A stretch of 50,051 bases of DNA from JANMMJ01 sp964543235 (GCA_964543235.1 CAZIXE010000027.1:1-50051), one strand, 5' to 3'; shown: positions 7,350 through 16,591, counted from the stretch's first letter. Notes: a model not told the origin generated them from the letters alone. Numbers and translations: made by a program.

Positions 7350-8840
7350 ATGATCGCCATGCCCGCCCCCGATCAGGAGATCCTCGCCCGCCGCGATGCG
7401 ATCGTGGCGGCGCTGCGCGGCATCGTGCCGGGCGAGGGGGTGATTGCCGCGCCTCGCGAGATGCGCGCCTATGAAACCGACGGGCTCACCGCCTACCGCC
7501 AGCAGCCGTTGGTCGTGGTGCTGCCGGAGACCACCGATCAGGTCAGCCGCATCCTCCGCTACTGTCACGAACACAGGGTACGCGTTGTGCCCCGTGGCTC
7601 GGGCACTTCGCTGTCGGGTGGTGCCATCCCGCTCGCCGATGCCGTGCTGTTGGCCCTCGGCAAGTTCAACCGCATCCTCGACATCGACTATGTCAACCGC
7701 TGTGTCGTCGCCCAGCCCGGCGTGACCAATCTTGCCATCACCAATGCCGTCCAGCACCGCGGCTTCTATTACGCGCCCGATCCCTCCTCGCAGATCGCCT
7801 GTTCGATCGGCGGCAATGTCGCGGAGAATTCCGGTGGCGTGCATTGCCTCAAATACGGCCTCACCGCCAACAATGTGCTGGGCATCGAAATGGTGCTGAT
7901 CACCGGCGAGGTGATCCGTCTCGGCGGCAGGCACCTCGATTCCGAAGCCTATGATCTCCTGGGCGCCATGACCGGCTCCGAGGGCCTGCTCGGCGTCATC
8001 ACCGAAGTCACCGTGCGCATCCTTCAGAAACCGGAAACCGCCCGCGCCATGCTGATCGGCTTCCCGAGCAATGAGGATGCCGGCCAGTGCGTTGCCGACG
8101 TCATTTCCGCCGGCATCATTCCGGGCGGCATGGAGATGATGGATCGGCCCGCCATTCATGCGGTCGAGGAATTCGTCCATGCCGGCTATCCGCTCGATGC
8201 CGAGGCCCTGCTGATCATCGAGCTGGATGGACCCGCCGTGGAAGTCGATCAGCTGATCGAGCGTGTACGGCAGATCGCTGAGCGCAACCGCGTGACAAGC
8301 TTGCGCATCTCCAATTCGGATTCCGAACGCCTGCTGTTCTGGGCCGGCCGCAAGGCCGCCTTTCCGGCGGTGGGCCGCATCTCTCCGGACTATTTCTGCA
8401 TGGACGGCACCATCCCCAGGAAGCGCCTGCCGGAAGTGCTTTCCGGCATGGCCGAACTGTCGCGCCGCTATGGCTTGCGGGTCGCCAATGTCTTTCATGC
8501 GGGCGACGGCAACCTCCATCCCCTGATCCTTTACGATGCCAACGATCCCGATGAACTCGACCGCGCCGAGCGGTTCGGCGCCGACATCCTCAGGCTTTGC
8601 GTGAAGGTCGGTGGCGTGCTGACCGGCGAACACGGGGTCGGCATCGAAAAGCGCGATCTCATGCCCGAGATGTTCTCGGAAATGGATCTGAACCAGCAGC
8701 AGCGGCTCAAATGTGCCTTCGACGCCGAAGGCCTGCTCAATCCCGGCAAGGTGTTTCCGACCCTGCACCGCTGCGCCGAGCTGGGCCGCATGCATGTGCA
8801 CAAGGGCGAATTGCCGTTCCCCGATCTGCCGCGGTTCTGA
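7350..8840 (+). CDS. glcD: Glycolate oxidase FAD subunit-like protein
   Basis: 496 aa from the ATG at 7350 (GlcD proteins are about 500 aa). An in-frame ATG at 7293 exists, and a GGGAGGAGGG stretch at 7321 leaves the start unsettled. The FAD_binding_4 domain shows VPRGSGTSLSGGAIPL and GGNVAENSGGVHCLKYGLT. The C-terminal FAD-oxidase domain has FHAGDGNLHPL, GVLTGEHGVGIEKRDLM and the ending LLNPGKVFPT. It oxidises 2-hydroxy acids such as glycolate or D-lactate, passing electrons through GlcE/GlcF to the quinone pool. glcE follows 2 bp after the stop. With lutABC nearby on the other strand, the region looks devoted to 2-hydroxy-acid oxidation. Confidence 0.92.
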   Translation: MIAMPAPDQEILARRDAIVAALRGIVPGEGVIAAPREMRAYETDGLTAYRQQPLVVVLPETTDQVSRILRYCHEHRVRVVPRGSGTSLSGGAIPLADAVLLALGKFNRILDIDYVNRCVVAQPGVTNLAITNAVQHRGFYYAPDPSSQIACSIGGNVAENSGGVHCLKYGLTANNVLGIEMVLITGEVIRLGGRHLDSEAYDLLGAMTGSEGLLGVITEVTVRILQKPETARAMLIGFPSNEDAGQCVADVISAGIIPGGMEMMDRPAIHAVEEFVHAGYPLDAEALLIIELDGPAVEVDQLIERVRQIAERNRVTSLRISNSDSERLLFWAGRKAAFPAVGRISPDYFCMDGTIPRKRLPEVLSGMAELSRRYGLRVANVFHAGDGNLHPLILYDANDPDELDRAERFGADILRLCVKVGGVLTGEHGVGIEKRDLMPEMFSEMDLNQQQRLKCAFDAEGLLNPGKVFPTLHRCAELGRMHVHKGELPFPDLPRF

Positions 8841-8842
8841 AC

Positions 8843-10030
8843 ATGGGCGAGGTGCTGGCGCCGCAGACCCCTGACGATCTCGCCGCCACCATTCGCCGGG
8901 CCATTGCGGAGCAGATGCCGCTCGAGGTCATGGGCAGCGGCACCAAGCGGGCCCTCGGCCGCCCCATGCAGACCGGCGCCATTCTGGACCTGAGCCGGTT
9001 CCGCGGCATCACCCTTTACGAGCCCGAGGAGCTGGTGATAGCCGCGGGCGCCGCCACGCCCATGAGCGAGATCGAGGCTGCGCTGGCGGAGCAAGGCCAG
9101 GAGCTCGCCTTCGAGCCGCCCGATCTCTCGCGACTGCTTGGCGCGGCAGATGCGGGCACGCTTGGCGGCATGCTGGCCTGCAACCTCTCCGGCCCCCGCC
9201 GCCTCAAGGCGGGGGCGGCGCGCGACCATGTGCTGGGCATTGAGGGCGTCTCCGGCCGGGGCGAACCCTTCAAGGCCGGCGGCCGCGTGGTCAAGAACGT
9301 CACCGGCTATGACCTCGCCAAGCTGATGACCGGCTCCTGGGGCACCCTGGCTGCCCTGACCGGCATCACGCTGAAGGTACTACCAAGTGCCGAGCATGAG
9401 GAAACACTCCTCGTGCCGGGCCAGTCACCGGGCGAGGCGATCCAGTCCATGAGCCTCGCCATGCAGTCGCCTTGCGAGGTTTCCGGCGCCGCCTATCTGC
9501 CTGAGGATGTTGCCGGTTCCTGCGGTCTTGACCATGCCGCGACCCTGTTGCGGCTCGAAGGCATCGCCCCCTCGGTCGCCTACCGGCGTGACAAGCTTAT
9601 GGCCCTGCTGTCGCCTTCCGGCCGCTGCGATGTTCTGCCTGTTGAACCGTCACGCCGCCTGTGGCGCGCCCTGCGCGATTTGCACCCGCTTTGCGATGAG
9701 CCGGAACGCCATCTCTGGCGCATCTCGGTGCCACCCTCCGAAGGCGCCCGCCTAGCCACCGCGCTCCCGGGGGCCCGCTATTATCTCGACTGGGCCGGCG
9801 GCCTCGTCTGGCTGGCATTGACCCCCGCTGCCGATGCCGGCGCGGCGGCGCTCCGCAGCCTGATCCGGGAGGGCCACGCCACGCTGATCCGCGCCCCCGG
9901 GAACATCCGCGCGGCCGTGCCGGTGTTCCAGCCGCAGCCCGAGGCCCTGGCCGCCCTCACCGCACGGGTCAAGCAGGCCTTCGATCCCGCCGCCATCCTC
10001 AATCCCGGCCGCATGTATGCCGGCGTTTAG
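8843..10030 (+). CDS. glcE: Glycolate oxidase FAD-binding subunit GlcE
   Basis: 395 aa. The FAD-binding domain includes GSGTKRALGRP, EELVIAAGAATPMSEIEAAL and GTLGGMLACNLSGPRR, and the C-terminal signature FDPAAILNPGRMYAGV is typical of GlcE. The ATG lies 2 bp after the glcD stop, indicating one operon. GlcE normally works as a D-E-F complex with the iron-sulfur subunit GlcF encoded immediately downstream. Here glcF is absent, and the next gene is an aldehyde dehydrogenase of different composition. Either glcF is elsewhere in the genome, another Fe-S protein substitutes, or the complex is incomplete. Confidence 0.9.
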   Translation: MGEVLAPQTPDDLAATIRRAIAEQMPLEVMGSGTKRALGRPMQTGAILDLSRFRGITLYEPEELVIAAGAATPMSEIEAALAEQGQELAFEPPDLSRLLGAADAGTLGGMLACNLSGPRRLKAGAARDHVLGIEGVSGRGEPFKAGGRVVKNVTGYDLAKLMTGSWGTLAALTGITLKVLPSAEHEETLLVPGQSPGEAIQSMSLAMQSPCEVSGAAYLPEDVAGSCGLDHAATLLRLEGIAPSVAYRRDKLMALLSPSGRCDVLPVEPSRRLWRALRDLHPLCDEPERHLWRISVPPSEGARLATALPGARYYLDWAGGLVWLALTPAADAGAAALRSLIREGHATLIRAPGNIRAAVPVFQPQPEALAALTARVKQAFDPAAILNPGRMYAGV

Positions 10031-10080
10031 CTCAACAGCCGCATGGTCAATTCTCCTGAATCTTGGTAACATTGACTGCC

Positions 10081-11556
10081 ATGCGCACCTATCGCCACTT
10101 CATTGCTGGTGCCTGGACTGACCCCCAAACCGGCAATTGGTTCGAATCGACCAATCCCTACACTGGCGAACCTTGGGCGCTAATTGCCCATGGCAACAAA
10201 GCCGATGTCGACCGTGCCGTCGCCGCAGCACGCGCGGCTTTCGAGGGCGACTGGGGCACACTGAAGGCCTCACAGAGGGGCCGGCTCCTGCTCCGGCTGG
10301 CCGATCTGATCGAGCGGGACTCGGCGCGGCTTGCCGAGATTGAAGTCACTGACAATGGCAAGCTCTATGCTGAAATGTCCATGCAGACCAAGTACATGGC
10401 CGGCTGGTATCGCTACTATGGCGGCCTCGCTGACAAGATTGAGGGTGCCGTCATCCCGACCGACAAGGCGAACATTCTGAATTTCACCCGCTACGAGCCT
10501 TTGGGCGTGATCGCCATGATCACCCCATGGAACTCGCCATTGCTCTTGCTTTCATGGAAACTTGCTGCCGCGCTGGCGGCCGGCAACACCGCCGTCGTCA
10601 AGCCCTCCGAGTTCACCTCCGCTTCAACACTTGAGTTCATGGAACTGGTGAGAGAGGCCGGAATTCCCGATGGGGTTGTAAACGTGGTGACCGGTTTCGG
10701 CGCGGATGTGGGAGCTGCTCTTGTCTCACATCCCGCTGTTGCCAAGATTGCCTTCACCGGTTCCGATGTATCGGGGCAGAAGATTTACGAAGCGGCTGCG
10801 CGCGATCTCAAACGTGTTTCTCTCGAACTTGGAGGGAAATCGCCCAACATAGTCTTTGAGGATGCTGACCTCGAAGCTGCGGTCATGGGCGCCATATCGG
10901 GCATATTTGCAGCTACTGGCCAGACCTGCATTGCCGGCTCTCGCCTCCTGCTGCAGAAATCTATTCACGATCGCTTTGTCGAAAGACTCGTGGAAGTCGC
11001 GAAGTCCGCAAAGATTGGCGATCCAATGGCGCCGGAAACCCATGTCGGCCCTGTGACGACCGAGCCACAGTATCGCAAGATCCTCGACTACATCGAAATC
11101 GCCAGGAAGGAGGGCGCCGTTTGCGTACTCGGTGGCCATCCCTATAGGGAGTCCGGGGCGCGCGGCAACCAGTTTGTTGCGCCGACAATTTTCACTGGGG
11201 TCAAGAGCAGCATGCGGATCGCGCAGGAGGAAGTCTTCGGACCCGTGCTCGCCGTCATCCCTTTTGAGACTGAGGCGGAAGCGGTGGCGATCGCCAATGA
11301 TGTTAAATTTGGGTTGGCCGCCGGCGTCTGGACCAGAGACTTGGCGCGCGCCCTACGGATGTCTGAAAGGCTTCGGGTTGGCACTGTTTGGGTCAACACC
11401 TATCGTGCGGTGAGTTTCACCTCTCCCTTTGGAGGCTATAAGCGCAGTGGCCTTGGCCGCGAGAGCGGACTCGAGGCCATCAAAGAATATCTTCAAGTCA
11501 AGTCGGTCTGGATTGCGACCGAAACCAGCACGGCCAATCCCTTCATCCTTCGCTGA
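10081..11556 (+). CDS. NAD(P)-dependent aldehyde dehydrogenase
   Basis: 491 aa from the ATG at 10081; a TTG six codons upstream is less likely. This is a full-length ALDH-superfamily enzyme: the N-terminal segment HFIAGAWTDPQTGNWFES, cofactor region ITPWNSPLLLLSWKLAAALA, general-base E249 in LELGGKSPN, nucleophile C283 in TGQTCIAGSR, and the C-terminal substrate region EEVFGPVLAVIPF and PFGGYKRSGLGRE. It oxidises an aldehyde to the acid in the cytoplasm; substrate unknown, betaine-aldehyde-like or medium-chain. Its codons are visibly richer in A/T than glcDE, suggesting separate acquisition at the place where glcF would be expected. Its 3' end overlaps the convergent YcgN-like gene by 14 bp. 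Confidence 0.92.
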   Translation: MRTYRHFIAGAWTDPQTGNWFESTNPYTGEPWALIAHGNKADVDRAVAAARAAFEGDWGTLKASQRGRLLLRLADLIERDSARLAEIEVTDNGKLYAEMSMQTKYMAGWYRYYGGLADKIEGAVIPTDKANILNFTRYEPLGVIAMITPWNSPLLLLSWKLAAALAAGNTAVVKPSEFTSASTLEFMELVREAGIPDGVVNVVTGFGADVGAALVSHPAVAKIAFTGSDVSGQKIYEAAARDLKRVSLELGGKSPNIVFEDADLEAAVMGAISGIFAATGQTCIAGSRLLLQKSIHDRFVERLVEVAKSAKIGDPMAPETHVGPVTTEPQYRKILDYIEIARKEGAVCVLGGHPYRESGARGNQFVAPTIFTGVKSSMRIAQEEVFGPVLAVIPFETEAEAVAIANDVKFGLAAGVWTRDLARALRMSERLRVGTVWVNTYRAVSFTSPFGGYKRSGLGRESGLEAIKEYLQVKSVWIATETSTANPFILR

Positions 11557-12031
11557 CCCGCGAAGCCGTTCTTCTGTTCCTCGCATTGCCTGGCCGTGCC
11601 TTCTTGAGGGCCTTGATCCGCTTGATGAAATCCATCGGATGCACCTCGGTTTCGGAGACGGAGCGGCCGCGCATCGAAATGCCGGCCAGGTGCACCGTCT
11701 CGGGATCGCCCGACACTAGCGGATGCCACCAGTGTAGCGGCTTGCCTTCGTCGATCAGCCGGTAGGCGCAGGTCCTGGGCAGCCAGCCGAGTTCGCCGAC
11801 ATTCTCTGGAGTCAGCTTGACGCAGTCGGAAACCCGCTTGGTCCGGTTCCTGTAGTCCGTGCAGCGGCAGCTATGTGTGTCGAACAGGCTGCAGGCCACA
11901 TCGGTGAAATGCACCTTGCCGGTATCCTCATCCTCGAGCTTGACCAGGCAGCAGCGCCCGCAGCCGTCACACAGGCTCTCCCATTCCTTGGGCGTCATCT
12001 CGGCCAGCGTCTTGGTCTTCCAGAAGCTCAT
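11543..12031 (-). CDS. YcgN-family cysteine cluster protein (UPF0260)
   Basis: 162 aa from the ATG at 12031 (MSFWKTKTLAEMTPKEWESL, the usual N-terminus of the family); a start 12 codons upstream is possible. The signature C21-x2-C24-x2-C27-C28 (CDGCGRCC) plus later CSLFDTHSCRCTDY and DCVKL identify the YkgJ/YcgN-type putative zinc- or iron-chelating domain. The biochemical role is not established. The C-terminus is extended and basic (KKARPGNARNRR) and runs 14 bp into the convergent aldehyde dehydrogenase. It stands alone on this strand between two plus-strand operons. Confidence 0.9.
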   Translation of the reverse strand: MSFWKTKTLAEMTPKEWESLCDGCGRCCLVKLEDEDTGKVHFTDVACSLFDTHSCRCTDYRNRTKRVSDCVKLTPENVGELGWLPRTCAYRLIDEGKPLHWWHPLVSGDPETVHLAGISMRGRSVSETEVHPMDFIKRIKALKKARPGNARNRRTASRVSEG

Positions 12032-12242
12032 CGCCGCCTCATGCGCCGGTCTCTTGGGTCTTGTCAATCGGCGCGGCCGCCCGCCCGCGAATGTCCAATT
12101 TCCGCCGGATTCGGCGTGGAAATGGCCGTTTCACGGGGTTTTTGCGCCGCCGCACCTTTGCAAATCGGGCGAAGCCCTGTAAGCAGCGGCAGTTGCCCAG
12201 GTTGAACGGGCGGCAGACGGCCCCAGCGCCGCCCGGCACTCA

Positions 12243-13091
12243 ATGCGGACCACACGAGACTTGAACGACGCCTTTCCTGCCAGCTTGCCGGCGCCCCTTG
12301 CGGCCCTGCAGCAGATCGCGACCGGCTACAGCAAGATGTCGTCGGTGCTGCTGGCGCTTATCTTCAAGGATTACAAGGGCCGCTCCAGCAAGGGGGCGAT
12401 CGCGCTCCTCGGTTCGCTGTTGCAGCCGCTCGTCCGCACCATCTTTTTCTCGACCCTGTGGTACCTGACCGGACGCACTGCCTTTCACGGTGTTCCTTCC
12501 TTCATCTACATCGCCGCCGGCGTCTTCCCCTACATGATGATCTTCGTCGCCTTGCGGAAGCTGCCCTCCGCCATCGCTTCGAACCAGGCCATGCTCGGTT
12601 TTCCCCAGGTGAAGCCGATCGACGCGCTGCTGTCGCGCTTCACCGTCGAGATCATGACGCTGATCACCGCCTTCGGCCTCTTCATGTTCGTCCTCTACTG
12701 GTTCTTCGGCATCTCCGAACACATGCGCGAGCCGCTGCATGTCATCGGCATCTTTGTCATGACCCTCCTCATGGCCCTCGGCATCGGCCTGCTTGTGGGC
12801 GTCTACGGCCATCTCTTCAACGGCCTGCGCACCGCCTTGTCCTTTGCGACGCTGCCGATCTTCTTCACGTCCGGCGCGCTCCATCCGGTCACCGGCCTCG
12901 CCACCGAAGTCCGCGAGCTGCTGAGCTGGAACCCGGTCTTTCACGTGGTCGAGTACACGCGGCACTACTGGTTCGGCACCCGCCTCGTGCCCGAACATGA
13001 CTTCGAATATCTCGCCATGTTCACACTCGGCGTTCTCGGCTTCGGGGCGCTCGCCTACTACAACAATCGCATCGCCCTGGTGCAGCGATGA
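12243..13091 (+). CDS. ABC-2 type polysaccharide export permease (KpsM/Wzm-like)
   Basis: 282 aa. About six hydrophobic segments (for example around residues 98-115, 138-160, 175-197, 205-220 and 255-272) and an N-terminal cytoplasmic region with ALIFKDYKGRSSKGAIALLGSLLQPLVR match ABC-2 permeases that export capsule, O-antigen or other surface glycans. The stop overlaps the ATG of the ATPase gene by 4 bp (ATGA). With the next two genes it forms a KpsM-KpsT-KpsE-like set in the inner membrane. No glycosyltransferase or outer-membrane KpsD gene lies in the window, so the glycan must be made elsewhere. Confidence 0.87.
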   Translation: MRTTRDLNDAFPASLPAPLAALQQIATGYSKMSSVLLALIFKDYKGRSSKGAIALLGSLLQPLVRTIFFSTLWYLTGRTAFHGVPSFIYIAAGVFPYMMIFVALRKLPSAIASNQAMLGFPQVKPIDALLSRFTVEIMTLITAFGLFMFVLYWFFGISEHMREPLHVIGIFVMTLLMALGIGLLVGVYGHLFNGLRTALSFATLPIFFTSGALHPVTGLATEVRELLSWNPVFHVVEYTRHYWFGTRLVPEHDFEYLAMFTLGVLGFGALAYYNNRIALVQR

Positions 13092-14173
13092 TCACCCTCG
13101 ACGGAGTGACCAAGTACTATGTCACGCCGCTCGGCCGCCACTACGTGCTGCGCGACGTCTCGATGACCGTGCCGCTTGGCCGCAATGTCGGTGTCATCGG
13201 CAGGAATGGTGCCGGTAAGTCCACGCTGCTGCGCCTGATGGCCGGCGTCGACTATCCCAACAGGGGCCGCATTCAGCGCATTGGCCGCTATTCCTGGCCG
13301 CTGGCCCTGGCCGGCCGCGGCGTACAGGGCTCCATGACCGGCCGCGAGAACGTGGTCTTTGCGGCGCGCATCCACGGACTCTGGGGCAGCGAAATCCAGG
13401 AACTCGTCCGCCGTGTCGAGGAATTCTCCGAACTTGGTGAGTTCTTCGACATGGAGGTCAGCACCTATTCCAGCGGCATGCGTGCAAGGCTGAGCTTCTC
13501 GATTGCCATGCTCTTCGAATTCGACTGCTACTTCATCGACGAGCTCAACGCCGTGGGCGACGCCCGCTTCCGCCGCCTGACCCGCGAGTATTTCGAGCGG
13601 ACCCGCCGCACCGCAACATTCATTCAGGTCTCGCATGATCTCAATGATCTGCACAAGATCTGCGACGCCGGCATTCTCGTGAATGACGGCATGGCCACCT
13701 ATTATGAATATGTCGACGACGCCATTGCCGCCTATCGCGCCATTGTCGGTGAGGCCGGCGACTTCGAGGACATGGAGGAGGCTGCAGGCGAGGCGCCGCC
13801 GGCCGTCGAAACCGTGGCGCTGGTTGCGCCGCAGACCCGCCAAGCCCGCCGCGCCGCCGCCCTCGCCAGGAAGCGCCAGCGCCAGCGGGCCCGCCGTCTG
13901 CAGGCGGCTGAGGCTCCGGCTGCCGGCGGCATGCAGGCAGCCGCCACCCCGGGCGAGGAACGGGCGCCCCGCCGGCACCGCAATCGTCGCCGCATCGGGG
14001 AGCCGGCCGCCGCCGCTGTTGCACCGCCGCCCGCGCCCCGCCGCCGCAGGGCCAAGCGCAAGCCCAAGGTCGTCGCGCAGGGACTGTCGCCCTCGCAGAT
14101 CCTGGCCCTGCAGGACAAGGCGCGGCGCAAGGGCAAATCCAGGAGATCGACAGGAGGTCCGGCCGACTCATGA
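13088..14173 (+). CDS. KpsT-like polysaccharide ABC transporter ATPase with basic C-terminal tail
   Basis: 361 aa, while KpsT is about 220 aa. Residues 1-225 form a standard ATPase: Walker A GRNGAGKST (38-46), signature TYSSGMRARLS, Walker B CYFIDELNAVGD, and the switch histidine in IQVSHDLND. It energises glycan export through the overlapping permease. The remaining about 130 residues are an unusual low-complexity tail rich in Arg, Ala and Pro (runs such as RKRQRQRARR and PRRRRAKRKPK), beginning after an acidic patch (EDMEEAAGEAPP). No sugar-binding Wzt domain is recognisable. The tail could bind nucleic acid, anionic lipid or polysaccharide; its function is unknown. The stop overlaps the next ATG (ATGA). 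Confidence 0.9.
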   Translation: MITLDGVTKYYVTPLGRHYVLRDVSMTVPLGRNVGVIGRNGAGKSTLLRLMAGVDYPNRGRIQRIGRYSWPLALAGRGVQGSMTGRENVVFAARIHGLWGSEIQELVRRVEEFSELGEFFDMEVSTYSSGMRARLSFSIAMLFEFDCYFIDELNAVGDARFRRLTREYFERTRRTATFIQVSHDLNDLHKICDAGILVNDGMATYYEYVDDAIAAYRAIVGEAGDFEDMEEAAGEAPPAVETVALVAPQTRQARRAAALARKRQRQRARRLQAAEAPAAGGMQAAATPGEERAPRRHRNRRRIGEPAAAAVAPPPAPRRRRAKRKPKVVAQGLSPSQILALQDKARRKGKSRRSTGGPADS

Positions 14174-15252
14174 ATACCAACATGACACGTGTCCTGTTCA
14201 TTCTGATCTTCGTTCTGCCGCTGGCCGTCTTCGCGGCCTATCTGACATTCAATTCCTCGAACATGTACGAGAGCCGCGCTTCGCTCATCATAACCGAGGA
14301 ACGCGGCTCATCGCAGACCGTGGATCTGACCTTCCTTGGCCTGCCCGCCCAATCGAACGACCGCGACGCGTTGATCCTCGAAACCTTCATTCTGTCGCGT
14401 GACCTCATCGTCGACCTCGACCGCAAGCTGGACTTCCGCGGTCACTATGGCCAGCCGGCCGCCGACTGGTGGCATCGCTTCAATCCCGACGGTTCCGTCG
14501 AGAGTCTCGTCGAATACATGCAGGGCAACATCTTCGTGGAGTACGACATCGACGCCAAGGTGCTCGACGTCTCGGTGCGCGCCTTCGACCGCGAATATGC
14601 CAGGCAGGTGCTCGACGAGATCATCGCCCAGAGCCAGTCCTTCATGGACAATCTCAACGAGCGGGTGGCCGCCTACCAGACCCGCTTCTTCGAGCAGCAG
14701 CTCGCCCGCTCTGAGGAGCGGTTGCGCGCCGCCAAGGAGGAATTGGTCAACTTCCAGCGCGAGAACCGGTTGCTGACCGTACAGGCCGAGGGCGACGTCA
14801 TCCTGCAGAACGTCGGCGGCCTGGAACGCTCGCTGGTCGAGAAGCAGTCGCAGCTTGCCGTGTTGCAGCAGACGCTCTCCGCCAACGCACCGCAGCTTGC
14901 CAATCTGAAGAACGAGATTGAATCGATCAGGGAGCAGATCAAGAAGGAGCGCGAGCGCCTGAGCGGCAGTGCCCAGGGTTCGGTGACCGAACTCGACGCC
15001 CGCAGCCGCGACATCCAGCTCAATCTCGAATTCGTTACCAACATCTACAAGTCGAACCTGACTCAACTCGAGCAGATGAAATTCGAGGCAGCCCAGCGCC
15101 AGAAGTTCCTGATCGTGGTGCGCGCACCATCGCTCGCCGACGAGTCGAGCTATCCGAACCGCCCCTATGCCATTATCACGGCGGCCATCGTGTTGCTTGT
15201 CGCCTATTTCGTGATCTCACTGATGGTGGCGGTGTTGCGCGAACGGGCCTGA
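14170..15252 (+). CDS. Capsule export inner-membrane protein (KpsE/PCP-like)
   Basis: 360 aa. An N-terminal membrane helix at about residues 7-26, a long periplasmic region with coiled-coil heptads at about 165-285 (ARSEERLRAAKEELVNFQRE, KNEIESIREQIKKERERL), and a C-terminal membrane helix at about 335-355 ending VLRERA. This hairpin topology is that of polysaccharide co-polymerase/KpsE proteins that bridge the inner-membrane ABC exporter to the outer membrane. It is the third gene of a tightly overlapping operon. The PNRPY motif just before the second helix is characteristic of the family. Confidence 0.87.
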   Translation: MNTNMTRVLFILIFVLPLAVFAAYLTFNSSNMYESRASLIITEERGSSQTVDLTFLGLPAQSNDRDALILETFILSRDLIVDLDRKLDFRGHYGQPAADWWHRFNPDGSVESLVEYMQGNIFVEYDIDAKVLDVSVRAFDREYARQVLDEIIAQSQSFMDNLNERVAAYQTRFFEQQLARSEERLRAAKEELVNFQRENRLLTVQAEGDVILQNVGGLERSLVEKQSQLAVLQQTLSANAPQLANLKNEIESIREQIKKERERLSGSAQGSVTELDARSRDIQLNLEFVTNIYKSNLTQLEQMKFEAAQRQKFLIVVRAPSLADESSYPNRPYAIITAAIVLLVAYFVISLMVAVLRERA

Positions 15253-15275
15253 CGCCGGCGCCAGGGGAGAGCGGC

Positions 15276-16418
15276 ATGGATTTCGATCTCATTCTGCGCG
15301 GCGGCCGTGTCGTCGACCCGTCGCAAGCTTTCGATGCCGTCGCCGATGTTGGTTTTGCGGCAGGCAAGGTGGCGGCAATCGGTCCGGCGTTGCGGGCGGG
15401 CAGGGCGGCTGTCGAGAAGGATGTGCGAGGCCTCATCGTCACGCCGGGCCTCATTGATCTCCACACCCATGTCTATTGGGGCGGCACGTCGCTGGGCATC
15501 GATGCCGAGGAATTCTGCCGGGCCAGCGGTGTGACCACCGCCGTCGATACGGGCTCGGCCGGACCCGGCAATTTCGCCGGGTTCCGCCGGCACGTCATTG
15601 AGGCGAGCGCGGTGCGCATCCTCGCCTATCTGCATATCTCGCATGCCGGGATTTTCGGATTCTCCACCAACGTCCATGTGGGCGAGAGCGAAGACCTCCG
15701 CCTCATGGACCCTCTCGGGGCCGTCGAAGTGGCCGACTGCAACCGCGACGTCATCGTCGGCATCAAGGTGCGGGTCGGCCGCCATGCCAGCGGCGACCAG
15801 GGCATCGCGCCCCTCGAATTCGCGCTCCAGGTGGCCGCGGAGGTCGGCCTGCCGCTCATGGCCCATATCGACGAGCCGCCCCCGAGCTACGAGGAGGTGC
15901 TGGCACGCTTGCGCCCCGGCGACATCCTCACCCATGCCTTTCGCCCCTTTCCCAACGCACCCTGCACGGCCCAGGGCACCGTCAAGCCGGCCCTGCGCCA
16001 GGCCCGCGAGCGCGGCGTTCTGTTCGACATCGGCCACGGCATGGGCTCCTTTGCCTTCCGGACGGCGCGCGCCATGCTGGCCAACGGCTTCCGGCCCGAT
16101 ACCATTTCCTCGGACGTCCACGCTCTCTGCATCAACGGCCCGGCCTTCGACCTGGTAACCACCATGTCTAAGTTCCTCTGCCTCGGCATGGAGTTTGCGG
16201 AAGTCGTCAGGGCCGTGACCGTCAATGCCGCCCTTGCCCTGAAACGCCCGGAGCTCGGCACGCTGCAGCCGGGTTCCCCAGGCGATGCCACCATTCTGGC
16301 GATCGAGGAGGGCCGCTTCGACTATGTCGACGTCGTCGGCGAGCATCTGGCCGGCAGACAGCGGATCGCCAGCCGCGGCGTGGTCATCGCCGGGCGCTGG
16401 TGGCATCCCGGGGACTGA
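15276..16418 (+). CDS. Amidohydrolase/deacetylase family metallohydrolase
   Basis: 380 aa TIM-barrel metal-dependent hydrolase. The N-terminal small beta domain (DLILRGGRVVDPSQAFDAV) is followed by the metal motif H63-x-H65 (GLIDLHTHVYWGG), a probable metal-bridging lysine in VGIKVRVGR, later ligands in LMAHIDEPP and LTHAFRPF, and the catalytic Asp in SSDVHAL. The C-terminal beta domain ends GVVIAGRWWHPGD. Relatives act as dihydroorotase-like or N-acyl-amino-acid deacetylase enzymes; the substrate is not known. It starts 24 bp after the KpsE-like gene, so it may be co-transcribed with the exporter, but that does not show it modifies the exported glycan. Confidence 0.87.
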   Translation: MDFDLILRGGRVVDPSQAFDAVADVGFAAGKVAAIGPALRAGRAAVEKDVRGLIVTPGLIDLHTHVYWGGTSLGIDAEEFCRASGVTTAVDTGSAGPGNFAGFRRHVIEASAVRILAYLHISHAGIFGFSTNVHVGESEDLRLMDPLGAVEVADCNRDVIVGIKVRVGRHASGDQGIAPLEFALQVAAEVGLPLMAHIDEPPPSYEEVLARLRPGDILTHAFRPFPNAPCTAQGTVKPALRQARERGVLFDIGHGMGSFAFRTARAMLANGFRPDTISSDVHALCINGPAFDLVTTMSKFLCLGMEFAEVVRAVTVNAALALKRPELGTLQPGSPGDATILAIEEGRFDYVDVVGEHLAGRQRIASRGVVIAGRWWHPGD

Positions 16419-16591
16419 ACGCGGCCATTCACCTTTGGCGCAGATTGCCATGGAATCTGCCGCTCCGCCGCCCTAGATTAACAGGCAAATCACCTGTCCG
16501 GCGTATCGCCCCCGGCCATCTTTGGCCATAGTGGAGACCTAGACTGCAGGATACTGCCCGCACCGGGCGCAGCGAGTGTCAGCACGCGAAC

